From the NCBI GenBank assembly GCA_902514805.1, contig CABXSF010000002.1:1-64000 (forward strand): 64,000 nt of DNA. The letters are read 5' to 3'. The translations under genes were made by a program, and so were the position numbers. The notes beneath the pieces were generated by a model that saw nothing but the letters and a program-made list of their open reading frames with translations, was not told where the DNA came from and ran no database searches. This DNA comes from an uncultured Pelagibacteraceae bacterium (GTDB taxonomy: Bacteria; Pseudomonadota; Alphaproteobacteria; Pelagibacterales; Pelagibacteraceae). Shown piece after piece: positions 62,468-64,000 of the stretch. How positions within the stretch are numbered: the stretch's first letter is position 1; each line of letters starts with the position of its first letter.

Positions 62468-63301
62468 GTGTCCAAGATAATTTTAAGTAAAAATTTCATA
62501 AATAATTCTGTTAAGCTTGCATTAAATGAGGATTTATATCCCAGTGGAGATATCACATCAAATCTTATAAAGAAAAGTAGTATCAAGACATTTAAAATAA
62601 TCGCAAATCAAAATGGGATAATTGGTGGAATAGAATTTGCTAAAAGCACATTCAAAGTCTTCGATAAAAAGATCCAATTTCATGTTAAAAAAAAAGATGG
62701 TTCTCAAATTAAAAACGGCCAGATAGTTGCTATAATCAAAGGTGATGCAAAAAATATTTTAATTTGTGAAAGAGTGGCACTCAATTTTCTTTCTCATATA
62801 TCTGGTATAGCTAGTTACACTAATAAATTTGTTAAACTTGCTAAAGGCAAAAGTAAGGTTTGCTGTACTCGTAAAACAATTCCAAACTTAAGAGTAATAC
62901 AAAAGTATGCAGTTAAATTGGGTGGTGGTACTAATCATAGATTCAATCTTAGTGATGAGTTTTTAATAAAAGATAATCATGTTGCGAGTTCAGACCTAAA
63001 ACTTTTGATTCAAATTGCAATTAAAAATAAAAAAGGAAAAAAAATTACAGTAGAAGTCGATAATTTAAAACAGCTTAAATTAATTTTGGGGTTAAAATTT
63101 AACACAATTCTTTTTGATAATATGAATATAAAGAGTCTTAAAGAGGGTGTAAAACTTGCAAAAAAAAATTATGAAACTGAGGCATCTGGAAATATAACTC
63201 TTAAAAATATTAAGTCTGTTTCAAGAACAGGTGTTGATAGAATTTCAGTTGGTAGTATCACCCACAGCGCTCCAGCTATGGATTTCAAACTGGAAATTTG
63301 A
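62468..63301 (+). CDS. nadC: nicotinate-nucleotide pyrophosphorylase (quinolinate phosphoribosyltransferase)
   Basis: A 277-residue enzyme turning quinolinate into nicotinate mononucleotide. DLYPSGDITSNL, NFLSHISGIASYTNKFV, CTRKTIPNLRVIQKYAVKLGGGTNHR, FLIKDNH and VEVDN (acidic metal site) are standard. The start is GTG at 62468. Together with nadA it gives two successive steps of de novo NAD synthesis. Confidence 0.96.
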   Translation: MSKIILSKNFINNSVKLALNEDLYPSGDITSNLIKKSSIKTFKIIANQNGIIGGIEFAKSTFKVFDKKIQFHVKKKDGSQIKNGQIVAIIKGDAKNILICERVALNFLSHISGIASYTNKFVKLAKGKSKVCCTRKTIPNLRVIQKYAVKLGGGTNHRFNLSDEFLIKDNHVASSDLKLLIQIAIKNKKGKKITVEVDNLKQLKLILGLKFNTILFDNMNIKSLKEGVKLAKKNYETEASGNITLKNIKSVSRTGVDRISVGSITHSAPAMDFKLEI

Positions 63302-63306
63302 ATTTT

Positions 63307-64000
63307 TTATTTTTTAAGTTCAGCTTGAGCAGCGGCTAGACGTGCAACGGGAACTCTATAAGGTGAACAAGAGACATAATTCAATCCTGTTTTTGAACAA
63401 AAATTTATACTTTTAGGATCTCCACCGTGTTCTCCGCAAATTCCAAGTTTAATTTTTTTATTTTGTTTTCTACCTTTTAACGTGGCAATTTCGATTAAAT
63501 CTCCCACACCTTCGTCTATTGAAACGAAAGGATCAATATCAAATATCTTATTTTCAATATAATCATTTAAAAATTTTCCACTATCATCTCTGCTAATGCC
63601 AAAGGTTGTTTGGGTTAAATCATTAGTACCAAAACTAAAAAATTCCGCATGTTTAGCAATATCCTTTGCTTTAATAGCTGCTCTTGGAAGTTCAATCATG
63701 GTTCCTACCAAGAAACTTATTTTAGTATTATTTTCATCTTGAACTTTTTTAGCAACTCTAATTACTAGATCTTTCATTATTTTTATTTCTGCCTCTGTTG
63801 ATACAAGAGGTATCATAATTTCTGGCATTGTAGATTTGAGTTTCTTCTTTTTACATTCAACTAAAGCTTCAAAAATTGCTCTACATTGCATTTCGTAAAT
63901 TTCAGGAAAAGAAATGCCCAATCTACATCCTCTGTGTCCCAGCATTGGATTATGTTCATGCAATTCCTCTGTTCTTGACTTTATTTCTTTAGCGTTTAAA
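63307..64000 (-). CDS. ppdK: pyruvate phosphate dikinase, C-terminal part (cut by window end)
   Basis: Open to the window edge; the frame continues upstream past base 63963, so about 230 residues of a roughly 880-residue enzyme are seen. The PEP/pyruvate-binding barrel has [51 protein letters not shown], the catalytic-loop [10 protein letters not shown], and the C-terminal [17 protein letters not shown]. It interconverts pyruvate and PEP at the glycolysis/gluconeogenesis branch. It converges with nadC, ending 5 bases past it. Confidence 0.95.
   Translation of the reverse strand, partial: LNAKEIKSRTEELHEHNPMLGHRGCRLGISFPEIYEMQCRAIFEALVECKKKKLKSTMPEIMIPLVSTEAEIKIMKDLVIRVAKKVQDENNTKISFLVGTMIELPRAAIKAKDIAKHAEFFSFGTNDLTQTTFGISRDDSGKFLNDYIENKIFDIDPFVSIDEGVGDLIEIATLKGRKQNKKIKLGICGEHGGDPKSINFCSKTGLNYVSCSPYRVPVARLAAAQAELKK

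Overview
The window is a very AT-rich, densely packed stretch of a marine alphaproteobacterium. It most resembles the SAR11 clade (Candidatus Pelagibacter). The evidence is the combination of a blue-type proteorhodopsin next to ferredoxin, a thioredoxin-reductase-like flavoprotein, a GST and a zinc-less DksA; extremely short intergenic gaps; convergent genes whose stop codons interlock; many Lys/Asn/Ile codons; and a trimmed IMP dehydrogenase. Species identity is inferred from content, not from a search.

Layout. 1-1356: end of a diaminopropionate ammonia-lyase gene and an unknown gene. 1353-7230 (minus): acnA, a YfgM-like protein, a BamB-like propeller, a cupin and YjbQ in a tight series, then csaA. 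7258-10970: argE, an aldehyde dehydrogenase, a ureohydrolase and an unlisted 39-residue membrane protein coupled to it. 11022-13333: a secreted putative metallopeptidase, an outer-membrane barrel and an anchored cyclophilin. 13361-21321: a two-partner secretion locus (giant adhesin with a PA14 domain, its TpsB porin, an IalB-family protein) and a small winged-helix regulator read divergently from it. 21318-30025 (minus): a possible catabolic series of EutA-like isomerase, DoeA/EutD-like hydrolase, polyamine-type ABC transporter and a FadN-like beta-oxidation enzyme. 30083-32177: a DMT exporter and a LivJ-type binding protein.

32185-46519 is mostly housekeeping: panB, guaA, a TPR protein, CBS-less guaB, rlmE, a glycosyltransferase, pssA, psd, icd, alaS, recA, a TolC family channel and a glycerate kinase. 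46521-49086: two tandem GFA proteins, then umuD-umuC behind a clear LexA-type SOS box. 49083-51265: two lipid-linked-sugar glycosyltransferases. 51346-54569: dksA and the proteorhodopsin cluster. 54784-59037: propionyl-CoA synthetase, an SMR transporter and two further glycosyltransferases. 59043-64000: dihydroorotase-like protein, ygfZ, tRNA-Leu(GAG), nadA, nadC and the C-terminal part of pyruvate phosphate dikinase, cut by the window edge.

Four intrinsic terminators, one tRNA and several regulatory sites are readable. The most interesting items are the TPS/PA14 adhesin locus with its own regulator and shared operator-like half-sites, a perfect FNR-type box placed like a class II activator site upstream of proteorhodopsin, the ectoine-catabolism-like/transport/FadN series, and the SOS sites at umuD and recA. 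The only stretch without a gene close to 300 bases is 20687-20988, which holds inverted repeats. No CRISPR array, IS element or prophage gene was seen.
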